Below are positions 1 to 5,574 of a DNA stretch of 6,220 bases, in pieces. The stretch spans positions 1 to 6,220 of the forward strand of contig DAOWCR010000077.1 of NCBI GenBank assembly GCA_030639445.1. The letters are read 5' to 3'. Source of the DNA: Dehalococcoidales bacterium (GTDB lineage: Bacteria; Chloroflexota; Dehalococcoidia; Dehalococcoidales; RBG-16-60-22). The position numbers were made by a program, and so were the translations under genes. The notes under the pieces were generated by a model, which was not told the DNA's origin, did not search any database, and worked only from the letters and a program-made list of their open reading frames with translations. How positions within the stretch are numbered: position 1 is the first letter of the stretch; the number at the start of each line of letters is the position of its first letter.

Positions 1-524
1 CGGGATGGAAGATGGTAAGTCGGCAAACAAGGGCGAGTCTAAATCGCTCAGGTGCAGGACAGCATGGCCGTATTCCCGTTTTGTGCCCGGGCGACCTGTC
101 CGCCCAGCTGCTTGGTGAGGACCTGCATTCCGTAGCAGATACCCAGCACCGGCAGGTGGCTGGCGTAGACATAAGCCGGAGCGAGGGGCGCGTTGGGGTC
201 ATTAACGCTGGCCGGGCCGCCGGAGAGAATAAATCCCCTGGGGTTGAGGGTGGCAATCTTCTCCCAGGGGGCATCATGAGGTACCAGCTCGCAGTATACC
301 TGGCACTCGCGTACGCGGCGGGCAATCAGCAGGCTGTATTGCGAGCCGAAGTCAATGACAACTATCGCTTCACGCTCGGCTCCGGATACCGCTTCCTCGG
401 GCGCTGTCGGCTGTTCCCCGCCTATCTCTTTGGCGATTTCCAGATAGGTGGAGACTTCAATATCGCCGGTGGTGGCTACCCGGAGACTTTTCTCCTGAAG
501 CTGTTTTGGCCTGCGTTTAGCCAT
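1..524 (-). CDS. guaA: GMP synthase (glutamine-hydrolysing), N-terminal amidotransferase part; frameshifted and cut by the window edge
   Basis: GMP synthase converts XMP to GMP in the cytoplasm using ATP and ammonia from glutamine. The visible part is the class I glutamine amidotransferase domain: DFGSQY at residues 58-63, SGGPASV at 101-107 (oxyanion region), and the nucleophile elbow GICYGMQ with Cys130. The reading frame from the ATG at 524 stops at 48. The GMP synthase motif REYGHAVL appears instead in another frame from base 78, and that frame is open to base 1. One missing base in the four-T run at 79-82 explains this: CAA-AAC should read CAA-AAA-CGG, as in the family's QKREYGHA. A TAA stop lies directly before the ATG and no other ATG, GTG or TTG precedes the domain, so the start is firm. 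That leaves an unusual N-terminal extension of about 50 residues. The glutamine-site His/Glu and the ATP-pyrophosphatase domain would lie beyond the left edge. Family identity is very secure. Whether the gene is broken or misassembled is open. Confidence 0.9.
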
Positions 525-534
525 TTATAGCAAA

Positions 535-563
535 AGATTACCACTATGACGGCGGCATGTAAA
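535..563 (-). promoter_or_regulatory. Possible sigma70-type promoter of guaA
   Basis: On the minus strand a TTTACA hexamer (563-558) is followed after 17 bases by TAATCT (540-535). The first box is a good -35 match and the second a poor -10 match. Transcription would begin within a few bases of the guaA ATG, giving an almost leaderless message, which fits the lack of any Shine-Dalgarno sequence there. An alternative is the extended -10-like TGCTATAAA that abuts the start codon. Weak, by-eye call. Confidence 0.25.
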
Positions 564-592
564 GTCCGTAGCCACAGTGTTGATAGTGCCGG

Positions 593-617
593 ACAGACCC
601 ACGAATTTTCAGTCTGT
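593..617. repeat. Small inverted repeat (6-bp stem) in the gap between the methyltransferase gene and guaA
   Basis: ACAGAC (593-598) and GTCTGT (612-617) are perfect inverted copies separated by 13 bases. Read on the plus strand, the right arm runs into TTTT and then an AT-rich stretch, which resembles an intrinsic terminator. Both flanking genes are on the minus strand, where the hairpin is not followed by a T run. It may block antisense transcription, form a weak 3' structure on the methyltransferase message, or be chance. The rest of the 525-648 gap holds no gene that I can support. Confidence 0.3.
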
Positions 618-648
618 TTTAATTATTAGAAGAGAAGTGCGCCAGATT

Positions 649-1671
649 TTAATAGCCTTCTTCGGCGGCGGCGACTATCGCCTTCAGGTTGGCCACGGGT
701 GTTTGCAGAGGGATAGCGCATTCCGGGGCCAGGACATTTACCCCGGCCTCGATGGCGTAGCGGGCCTGCTGGTGGACATCCTCGGGAGTGCCGCGGAGGA
801 GGCACGTGGCATTGGCGATATTGCCCACCAGGGACATCCGGCCGTTGACGATGCGTATCGCTTCCCTGGCGTCTACCTGCCATTCAAAGTGGTAAGCATC
901 AAAGCCTACTTCGGCGAAGCTATTGAGGCGGTCGGCGCAGTCCCCGCAGACATGCAGGATGGTGGGGCCACCTATCCGTCCCAGTATATGACGGTGCACC
1001 GGCGCCAGGAATTCTTCGTAGGTCTGGGGACTTATCAGGTCCCCGGTGGCGTGGTCGGCCAGGACGATGGCATCGGCCCCGGCCTGGAGCTGGGCATTGG
1101 CATTGGTGACGGTTACCTCTTTATAGGCGTCAAGGAAGCGCTTTACTTTGTCGGGGTCGGTGCAGCTCATCAGCAAAAAGTCCTGGACGCCCACCATGTG
1201 ATAGCAGATAGTCCAGGGTCCCATGACCTTGCCCAGAATAGCCACCTGGTCACCGTATTCCTTGCGGAGCAGCGCTATGGCGTCCAGCACCACCCGCAGG
1301 GACGGCTTCTCCAGGATGTTTTCCGGAATGGTGATGTCTTCCAGCTCTTTGACCGGGTGAGTCTTGGCGTCGGGCATCATATTGGGACTTCCCCAGTCTA
1401 CCTCGCAGCCCAGGGCGGCGGCTTCCTGCTGGACGCTGAATTCAGGCATGATGGTGTCAAAGCCCAGGATTTCATAGCCACCGGCGGCCAGTTCCGCCAT
1501 CTGCCGGGCATCCAGGTGGGCTTCCGGGAAGTAGATGCCCATCTTGTCCATCAGCTCCACACTGATGACGGAGGTAGGGCTGGCCACCGAAATACGTTTA
1601 CCTTTCCGTCCGCCCAGCAGCCCCGAGAGAAAGCGGCGCCTGGGTGATAAGTCCGGTTTGTCGGCGTTCAT
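649..1671 (-). CDS. UroD-family cobalamin-dependent methyltransferase (MtaA/MtbA/CmuA type)
   Basis: This 340-residue cytoplasmic TIM-barrel protein belongs to the uroporphyrinogen-decarboxylase-like methyltransferases. These move a methyl group between a corrinoid protein and a second substrate, such as coenzyme M in methanogens. The zinc-binding set of this branch is present: His240 and Cys242 in ILHVCGD, and Cys318 in LAPEC followed by IPLQTP. These residues separate it from true HemE, which has no such zinc site. Other family-like stretches are SPTSV near residues 31-35, GPWT at 151-154 and LVGNIAN at 281-287. The ATG at 1671 sits 6 bases after GGAGAAGGA (1686-1678). The gene lies 22 bases behind a corrinoid-protein gene on the same strand, so the two are almost certainly co-transcribed partners. 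The methyl donor and acceptor cannot be read from the sequence. Coenzyme M is unlikely in most bacteria; tetrahydrofolate, or direct demethylation of a methylated substrate, is possible. Length is normal for the family. Confidence 0.88.
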   Translation of the reverse strand: MNADKPDLSPRRRFLSGLLGGRKGKRISVASPTSVISVELMDKMGIYFPEAHLDARQMAELAAGGYEILGFDTIMPEFSVQQEAAALGCEVDWGSPNMMPDAKTHPVKELEDITIPENILEKPSLRVVLDAIALLRKEYGDQVAILGKVMGPWTICYHMVGVQDFLLMSCTDPDKVKRFLDAYKEVTVTNANAQLQAGADAIVLADHATGDLISPQTYEEFLAPVHRHILGRIGGPTILHVCGDCADRLNSFAEVGFDAYHFEWQVDAREAIRIVNGRMSLVGNIANATCLLRGTPEDVHQQARYAIEAGVNVLAPECAIPLQTPVANLKAIVAAAEEGY

Positions 1672-1677
1672 GGAAAT

Positions 1678-1686
1678 TCCTTCTCC
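1678..1686 (-). promoter_or_regulatory. Ribosome binding site of the methyltransferase gene
   Basis: GGAGAAGGA on the minus strand ends 6 bases before the ATG at 1671. It lies in the 22-base gap after the corrinoid-gene stop, which fits re-initiation or coupling within one message. Confidence 0.6.
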
Positions 1687-1693
1687 GGGTGTC

Positions 1694-2338
1694 TCATTTT
1701 CCCAGTAGTTTCAGGGCGGCTTCTGCTCCGGAGATAGCATCTTCTCCGTAGCCGTCGGCGCCAATTTCAGCGGCGAATTCCTGTGTCACCGGCGCGCCGC
1801 CCACCATCAATTTGGGTGCCCGGGCACCGGCGCTTTCCCTTACCGCCGAAATCACGTTTTTCATCTCCAGCATGGTGGTGGTGAGCAGGGCGGAGAGACC
1901 GAGGATATCAGGGTGGTGTTTCTCGACTGTTTCCAGAAATACCCCGGTGGGCACGTTGACGCCGAGGTCAATAACCTCAAAGCCGGAGCCTTCCATCAGC
2001 ACGGAAACGATGTTTTTGCCGATGTCGTGGATATCTCCCTGGACGGTGCCTATCACCAGGGTGCCTTTGCTGGTTGACTGGCCTTTGAGCAGGGCCGGTT
2101 TCAGGATGGCGATGCCGCTGTGCATATTCCGGGCGGCCAGGAGGACATCGGGCACCCATACCTCCTTGGCCTTGAAATGCCGGCCCACGATGCTCATCGC
2201 TGCGATGAGTCCCTCGTTCAGTATAGTCTCGGCCGGAGTACCCTGCTGCAGCGCTGCCTGTACCAGCCCATTAACCGCCGAGGTGTCTAATTCTTGCAGT
2301 GCCTGGTGGAAAGCATTGACATCAACCATATACGACAT
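1694..2338 (-). CDS. Corrinoid (B12-binding) methyl-carrier protein, MtaC/MtbC/MttC family
   Basis: This 214-residue protein carries the methyl group on the cobalt of a bound corrinoid. An N-terminal helical cap domain (about residues 1-85, with WVPDVLLAARNMHSG at 61-75) precedes a Rossmann-like B12-binding domain (about 92-213). The cobalamin signature is complete: DIHDIG at 102-107 with His104 as lower axial cobalt ligand, GLSALLTTT at 147-155 including Ser149, and the Gly-Gly at 180-181 in VGGAPV. Length matches stand-alone carriers and not methionine synthase, which is much longer. It is first in a minus-strand unit with the methyltransferase. No good Shine-Dalgarno precedes the ATG at 2338. 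A second in-frame ATG at 2329 (codon 4) is an alternative start with nothing of the fold lost. The gene diverges from a dehydrogenase gene over 63 bases. Substrate specificity cannot be inferred from this subunit. Confidence 0.93.
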   Translation of the reverse strand: MSYMVDVNAFHQALQELDTSAVNGLVQAALQQGTPAETILNEGLIAAMSIVGRHFKAKEVWVPDVLLAARNMHSGIAILKPALLKGQSTSKGTLVIGTVQGDIHDIGKNIVSVLMEGSGFEVIDLGVNVPTGVFLETVEKHHPDILGLSALLTTTMLEMKNVISAVRESAGARAPKLMVGGAPVTQEFAAEIGADGYGEDAISGAEAALKLLGK

Positions 2339-2348
2339 ATGTTATAAT
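2316..2348 (+). promoter_or_regulatory. Candidate promoter of the 2-hydroxyacid dehydrogenase gene
   Basis: A perfect TTGACA (2316-2321) and a perfect TATAAT (2343-2348) lie upstream of the plus-strand gene at 2402. The 21-base spacing is longer than the usual 16-18, so the TATAAT may work with another -35 or with an activator. The -35 box lies inside the start of the divergent corrinoid gene. The predicted leader is about 45 bases. Confidence 0.4.
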
Positions 2349-2367
2349 TTACTCGAATTTTACGCAA
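2339..2367 (-). promoter_or_regulatory. Possible promoter of the corrinoid/methyltransferase unit
   Basis: On the minus strand TTGCGT (2367-2362) is followed after 17 bases by TAACAT (2344-2339), or after 15 by TATAAC (2346-2341). The start of transcription would fall at or just inside the first ATG (2338), which would favour the in-frame ATG at 2329 as a leaderless start. The site overlaps the plus-strand promoter. Weak call. Confidence 0.25.
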
Positions 2368-2401
2368 GTTACCGGAAGCACTTTTAAGAAGAGCTTGTAT
2401 T

Positions 2402-3457
2402 ATGAGTCGTGACGTTGTCGGTTTTAAGGTAGTCCTGCCCCTGGCGATGGGTGGCGAGTCAAAAAAGTACCCCCGAAAGTTCGGCGAGATGGGTGTCGCG
2501 TTCGCCGCCCGGCCCTGCGCCAGCGACGATGAGTTTATCGCCTTCGCCAGAGAGGCTGAGGCGATAATTACCGTGGGCAGCATTCGCCCGGTGCTGCGGA
2601 AAGTGATTGAGAGTCTGGAGCGCTGCCGGCTGGTCAGCAATACCCAGATTGGCTATGACAGTATTGATATTGAGGCGGCGACGGAGCGGGGTATCCTGGT
2701 GACCAACGTGCCCGACTATTGCACGGAGGAAGTATCCGACCACGCCATGGCGCTGCTTTTAGCCTGTGTGCGGAAGATAGTTCCGCTGCACGAGGCGGCC
2801 CGGAGGGGACAGTGGGGGCTATCGGCCAGCGGCGTTGAGATTCAGACCGGCATCTGGCCCAGAATGTCGCGACTGCAGGGCCAGACCCTGGGCCTGCTCG
2901 GCCTGGGCAAGGTCTCCCGGGCGCTGGTGCCCAAAGCCAGGGGGTTCCAACTGCGGGTCATTGCTTATGACCCCTATGTGTCCCCGGAGATAGCCCGGCA
3001 AATGGGTGTGGAATTGGTGGACTGGCAGCAATTGCTCCGGGAGTCCGATTTTCTTTCGATACATGCGGCGCTGACTCCGGAAACCCGGCACATCCTGAGC
3101 ACCGAGGCTTTTCAGGAGATGAAGCCTACCGCCTGTCTTATCAATACCGCCCGGGGCGGGTTTATTGACGAAGCCGCTTTGTGCCAGGCGCTTAAAAATG
3201 GAGAAATTGCTATGGCGTGCCTGGACGTTACCGACCCCGAGCCCCCCGACCCCAAAAGCCCGCTGCTGGCGCTGGATAACGTCATCATCACCGCCCACTC
3301 CGCCTTCTTTTCCCCGACCTCTGAAGCCGAGCGCTGGCACCGGCCGGTCGAGGAGGTGGCCCGGGTGATGCGGGGAGAGTGGCCCCGTGCCTTGGTCAAC
3401 CCACAGGCCAGAGAGAAATACGTGGCCCGGTGGGGAGAGATGAAGGCGTCGGGTTAG
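2402..3457 (+). CDS. NAD-dependent D-isomer-specific 2-hydroxyacid dehydrogenase
   Basis: This 351-residue cytoplasmic oxidoreductase interconverts a D-2-hydroxy acid and a 2-keto acid. The substrate-binding half is residues 1-110 plus the C-terminus, and the nucleotide-binding half is about 111-300. The catalytic triad is visible: Arg251 in NTARGG, Glu280 in DPEPP and His299 in TAHSA. The dinucleotide loop is GLGKVS (167-172), with Ser in place of the third Gly of GxGxxG. Asp190 in AYDPY, at the end of the following strand, points to NAD rather than NADP. The family also includes phosphoglycerate dehydrogenase (SerA), glyoxylate reductase and CtBP-like proteins. There is no ACT or other regulatory tail, so a full-length SerA is unlikely. 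The true substrate is unknown. The ATG at 2402 follows GAAGAG (2388-2393) by 8 bases. The gene diverges from the corrinoid unit and ends 10 bases from the convergent enolase-superfamily gene. Confidence 0.9.
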   Translation: MSRDVVGFKVVLPLAMGGESKKYPRKFGEMGVAFAARPCASDDEFIAFAREAEAIITVGSIRPVLRKVIESLERCRLVSNTQIGYDSIDIEAATERGILVTNVPDYCTEEVSDHAMALLLACVRKIVPLHEAARRGQWGLSASGVEIQTGIWPRMSRLQGQTLGLLGLGKVSRALVPKARGFQLRVIAYDPYVSPEIARQMGVELVDWQQLLRESDFLSIHAALTPETRHILSTEAFQEMKPTACLINTARGGFIDEAALCQALKNGEIAMACLDVTDPEPPDPKSPLLALDNVIITAHSAFFSPTSEAERWHRPVEEVARVMRGEWPRALVNPQAREKYVARWGEMKASG

Positions 3458-3467
3458 TCCTCGCCAG

Positions 3468-4643
3468 CTATTCGTACACCACCATACCGGCGCTGTGCTT
3501 GATGATATAGTCCCAATCGTATGCTACGCCCAGGCCCGGGCCACTGGGCACGGAGACGCAACCATTTTTGTCAATGGCATCCAGGCCGTCCCGGTAGCCG
3601 TCCTTGAAGACCGGTGCTTTCGGCACGATGGGCGCCTTGGGATGCACTAAGGCCATCTCGTAGTAGTTACTGTTATGTATCGCCGCCATCAGGTGGCGTC
3701 TCTCCGGGCCGGCGGGAGCGTGCAGTTCCACGTCAAGGCCGAAACCTTCGGCGGCGTGGGCTATCTTCATGACTCCGGTGATACCGCCGTCGGTGTCCGG
3801 GTCGCCCCTGACGAAGTCGGTGCCGTCGGCCACGATGAAGTCCACGTGGGACTCCAGTCCGCGCAGGTGCTCCAGCTGCAGTAGCGGCGTCTTAACCAGC
3901 TGGCGCAGTTTGCGGTGAGCGAAAGCGGAGATACCGCCATCTCTAAAGGGGTCTTCCCACCAGAAGAGCTTTTCCTCGTCGCAGGCCCACCCTATCTTCA
4001 GGGCTTCTCCGAAAGTTTTGGGGGCGCAGAAGGGGTCCAGCATCAGGTCCATCTTACCCCCGACCTGTTTCCCGACGGCGTGTATCAGCGCCAGGTGGCG
4101 TTTGATAGGTGTTTCCACCCAGGGATGTATCTTGAAACCGGGATAACCCATCTCCAGACACTGTTGCGCGAAGTCGGCATAAGCCTCCGGGCTGCTGAGT
4201 CCACCGGGCTGGTCATCCCCGACATAAGTGCTGGCGTAGCAGGGAAAGCTGGTCCGGTTGCCGCCCAGAAGCTCGTAAATAGGGGCTCCGTAGTACTTGC
4301 CGGCCAGGTCCCACAGGGCAATATCCACCTGGCTCATGCCAAAGCGTGCCTGCTGCCGCAGGGTCAGCTTGAGGTCGTTGTAAATTCCCTCCCGGTCCAG
4401 CGCGTTCCGTCCTACCAGCCTTTGGGCGAACATGGGAAAGGACGCGTAGTCGGTGGCCCGTCCACCGACATACTCTCCGGTGACTCCGGCGTCGGTAAAA
4501 ATCCTGAGGGCGTGGTCCCGGCGGGTGATCACCGAACCCGGCTCGTAGATGGGGAGAGAAAGGTGCGGTTCCAGGCCTACCTCTTTAATCTGGTAGTCGA
4601 ACTGGTGCACCTCTATCCTGGTGATTTTGGGCTTGTCTTTCAC
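3468..4643 (-). CDS. Mandelate racemase/muconate lactonizing enzyme family protein (probable acid-sugar dehydratase or racemase)
   Basis: This 391-residue enolase-superfamily enzyme abstracts a proton next to a carboxylate, assisted by Mg2+. An N-terminal capping domain (about 5-130) precedes a TIM barrel. Numbered from the GTG start, the metal ligands are Asp203 (MLDPF), Glu230 (WWEDP) and Glu258 (LQLEH). The Asp281-His308 pair has the same 27-residue spacing as the Asp270-His297 dyad of mandelate racemase. The Lys-x-Lys motif on the second strand is Lys171-Ile-His173, a variant. The reading frame extends upstream to an ATG at 4733, but that overlaps the end of the radical SAM gene. A strong AAGGAGG lies 9 bases before the GTG at 4643, so the GTG is chosen. 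Family members dehydrate sugar acids such as galactonate, glucarate or fuconate, or racemize hydroxy acids. The substrate cannot be assigned. It lies 37 bases downstream of the radical SAM gene, probably in one operon, and converges on the dehydrogenase. Confidence 0.88.
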   Translation of the reverse strand: MKDKPKITRIEVHQFDYQIKEVGLEPHLSLPIYEPGSVITRRDHALRIFTDAGVTGEYVGGRATDYASFPMFAQRLVGRNALDREGIYNDLKLTLRQQARFGMSQVDIALWDLAGKYYGAPIYELLGGNRTSFPCYASTYVGDDQPGGLSSPEAYADFAQQCLEMGYPGFKIHPWVETPIKRHLALIHAVGKQVGGKMDLMLDPFCAPKTFGEALKIGWACDEEKLFWWEDPFRDGGISAFAHRKLRQLVKTPLLQLEHLRGLESHVDFIVADGTDFVRGDPDTDGGITGVMKIAHAAEGFGLDVELHAPAGPERRHLMAAIHNSNYYEMALVHPKAPIVPKAPVFKDGYRDGLDAIDKNGCVSVPSGPGLGVAYDWDYIIKHSAGMVVYE

Positions 4644-4652
4644 GGTTTCTTT

Positions 4653-4659
4653 CCTCCTT
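4653..4659 (-). promoter_or_regulatory. Shine-Dalgarno site that fixes the GTG start of the enolase-superfamily gene
   Basis: AAGGAGG on the minus strand is a near-perfect anti-16S match, 9 bases from GTG at 4643. No comparable site precedes the ATG at 4733 or the in-frame ATG at 4688, and both of those overlap the upstream coding sequence. Confidence 0.8.
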
Positions 4660-4680
4660 GAAGTGTTTGAATATCTCTGG

Positions 4681-5499
4681 TTACTCATCGTAAGGCTGGT
4701 TAACTCTCTTGCGGTAGGGGGCCGTCGCCACAATCACCTCCACGGGAACGCCGGTGGCCTTTTCCGTCCGGGCGGCGATTTCTCTCAGTCTTTCCGCGGG
4801 CACCTCCCGTAAAGACGAGGTGGCTGATGGTCGATGGAGGGAGTAGATCTGGACTTTCACCGGTTTTATCTCGCCAACTCTTTCTATCCACTCCCTTACT
4901 TCCTGCTCACCGGTGTTGCTGATTGTCCCGTCGATAAACATCGTTTGCAGGGTAACGTTCCCCAGGGATTTCAGGCCATTGACTATCGTCTGGTAGTCCG
5001 CTTCCGGGCAGGGGTGGTTGATTACCCGGAAGGTATCCGGGTCGCCGGCATCGAGCTTCATTATCCTGAAATCCAGCTCAGTCAGGGCCCGGCGCACCCT
5101 GCCCAGGCATACCATCGAGGAATTGGATAGTACCCCAAGCCTTGCTTCGGGAAAGTACTTTCCCTTTAACTTCCGGGCAATATCAACCAGGTCTTCAAAC
5201 TGGGGATGAAGCGTCGGTTCGCCGTTGCCGGAGAAGGTAATATTATCGATTTGCCTGTCCTGGTTAGCGAGGAGAGAGCTGGCCAGTGCCTTCTCGAATT
5301 CACCCGCAGCGGGAAAATCGTCGGGTCTTTTCGTGGTATCAATTGTACAGACCGCGGTCAGGCCATACTGGCAATAGACGCAATTGAAAGAACAGAGCTT
5401 ATAGGTAATAGGGGAAACATTCAGGCCCAGAGACCAGCCCAGCCTCCGTGATTTGACGGGGCCGTAGATAATTCCGGGCTGCAGCGGGATAGCCGGCAT
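4681..5499 (-). CDS. Radical SAM protein, COG0731-like (Fe-S oxidoreductase related to the TYW1 core)
   Basis: This 272-residue protein has the radical SAM cluster motif Cys36-x3-Cys40-x2-Cys43 (KLCSFNCVYCQYG), which binds a [4Fe-4S] cluster and S-adenosylmethionine to make a 5'-deoxyadenosyl radical. It opens with the IYGPVKSRRLGWSLG stretch (11-25) typical of this group, and SGNGEPTL (90-97) is the family's GGEPT-type SAM-contact motif. Three further cysteines (51, 131, 164) are present, without a clear second-cluster pattern. The core resembles the catalytic part of the archaeal/eukaryotic wyosine enzyme TYW1. Bacteria generally do not make wyosine, so the bacterial members of this group have no settled function. 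Length is that of a minimal radical SAM domain without a flavodoxin domain. The ATG at 5499 follows AGGAGAAGG (5519-5511) by 11 bases. It heads a probable operon with the enolase-superfamily gene 37 bases downstream. Family call is strong; substrate is unknown. Confidence 0.88.
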   Translation of the reverse strand: MPAIPLQPGIIYGPVKSRRLGWSLGLNVSPITYKLCSFNCVYCQYGLTAVCTIDTTKRPDDFPAAGEFEKALASSLLANQDRQIDNITFSGNGEPTLHPQFEDLVDIARKLKGKYFPEARLGVLSNSSMVCLGRVRRALTELDFRIMKLDAGDPDTFRVINHPCPEADYQTIVNGLKSLGNVTLQTMFIDGTISNTGEQEVREWIERVGEIKPVKVQIYSLHRPSATSSLREVPAERLREIAARTEKATGVPVEVIVATAPYRKRVNQPYDE

Positions 5500-5502
5500 A
5501 TC

Positions 5503-5519
5503 GGAACGTTCCTTCTCCT
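5503..5519 (-). promoter_or_regulatory. Ribosome binding site of the radical SAM gene, touching a 10-bp palindrome
   Basis: AGGAGAAGG (5519-5511) precedes the ATG at 5499. Its last two bases are also the first two of the perfect palindrome GGAACGTTCC (5512-5503), which lies between the ribosome binding site and the start codon. The palindrome could form a small hairpin or be a protein site, but this is unproven. Confidence 0.5.
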
Positions 5520-5544
5520 GTCTTCAGAAAGGTATCGCTGGCCT

Positions 5545-5574
5545 ATGGTACACTGCCTCGGGTAAAAAGTTCAA
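5545..5574 (-). promoter_or_regulatory. Possible promoter of the radical SAM / enolase-superfamily operon
   Basis: Minus-strand TTGAAC (5574-5569) and TACCAT (5550-5545) are 18 bases apart, each matching four of six consensus bases. This would give a leader of roughly 40 bases before the ATG at 5499. By-eye call only. Confidence 0.3.

Noticed and set aside
75..90. Programmed -1 ribosomal frameshift in guaA
   Set aside because: No canonical slippery heptamer in the correct frame and no evident downstream stem or upstream Shine-Dalgarno-like stimulator. An indel in the homopolymer is simpler.
593..620. Intrinsic terminator for the corrinoid/methyltransferase unit
   Set aside because: The T run follows the hairpin only on the plus strand, while the genes are on the minus strand, so it is reported only as an inverted repeat.
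577..1647. Long plus-strand open frame (356 codons) opposite the methyltransferase gene
   Set aside because: It is antisense to a gene with intact zinc-site and family motifs, its translation has no recognisable motif, and codon bias of the minus-strand gene in a G+C-rich genome readily creates such frames.
1590..1650. Twin-arginine-like motif (RRRFL) near the N-terminus of the methyltransferase
   Set aside because: The following stretch is short and interrupted by RKGKR, so there is no proper hydrophobic segment. UroD-family proteins usually begin with a similar helix (family form TPRERFLAAL), and the enzyme is cytoplasmic.
649..1671. Uroporphyrinogen decarboxylase (HemE) for haem synthesis
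   Set aside because: The His-x-Cys and distal Cys zinc ligands and the adjacent corrinoid carrier mark the methyltransferase branch of the superfamily.
1812..2387. Plus-strand open frame opposite the corrinoid protein gene
   Set aside because: The translation is a low-complexity Ser/Thr/Pro/Arg-rich shadow. The minus strand carries the complete B12-binding signature.
3915..4661. Plus-strand open frame (248 codons) opposite the enolase-superfamily gene
   Set aside because: Antisense to a gene with all catalytic residues in place; no motif or ribosome binding site supports it.
4644..4733. Upstream ATG (4733) as the start of the enolase-superfamily gene
   Set aside because: It would overlap the radical SAM gene by over 50 bases and add 30 residues unlike the family, while a near-perfect Shine-Dalgarno precedes the GTG at 4643.
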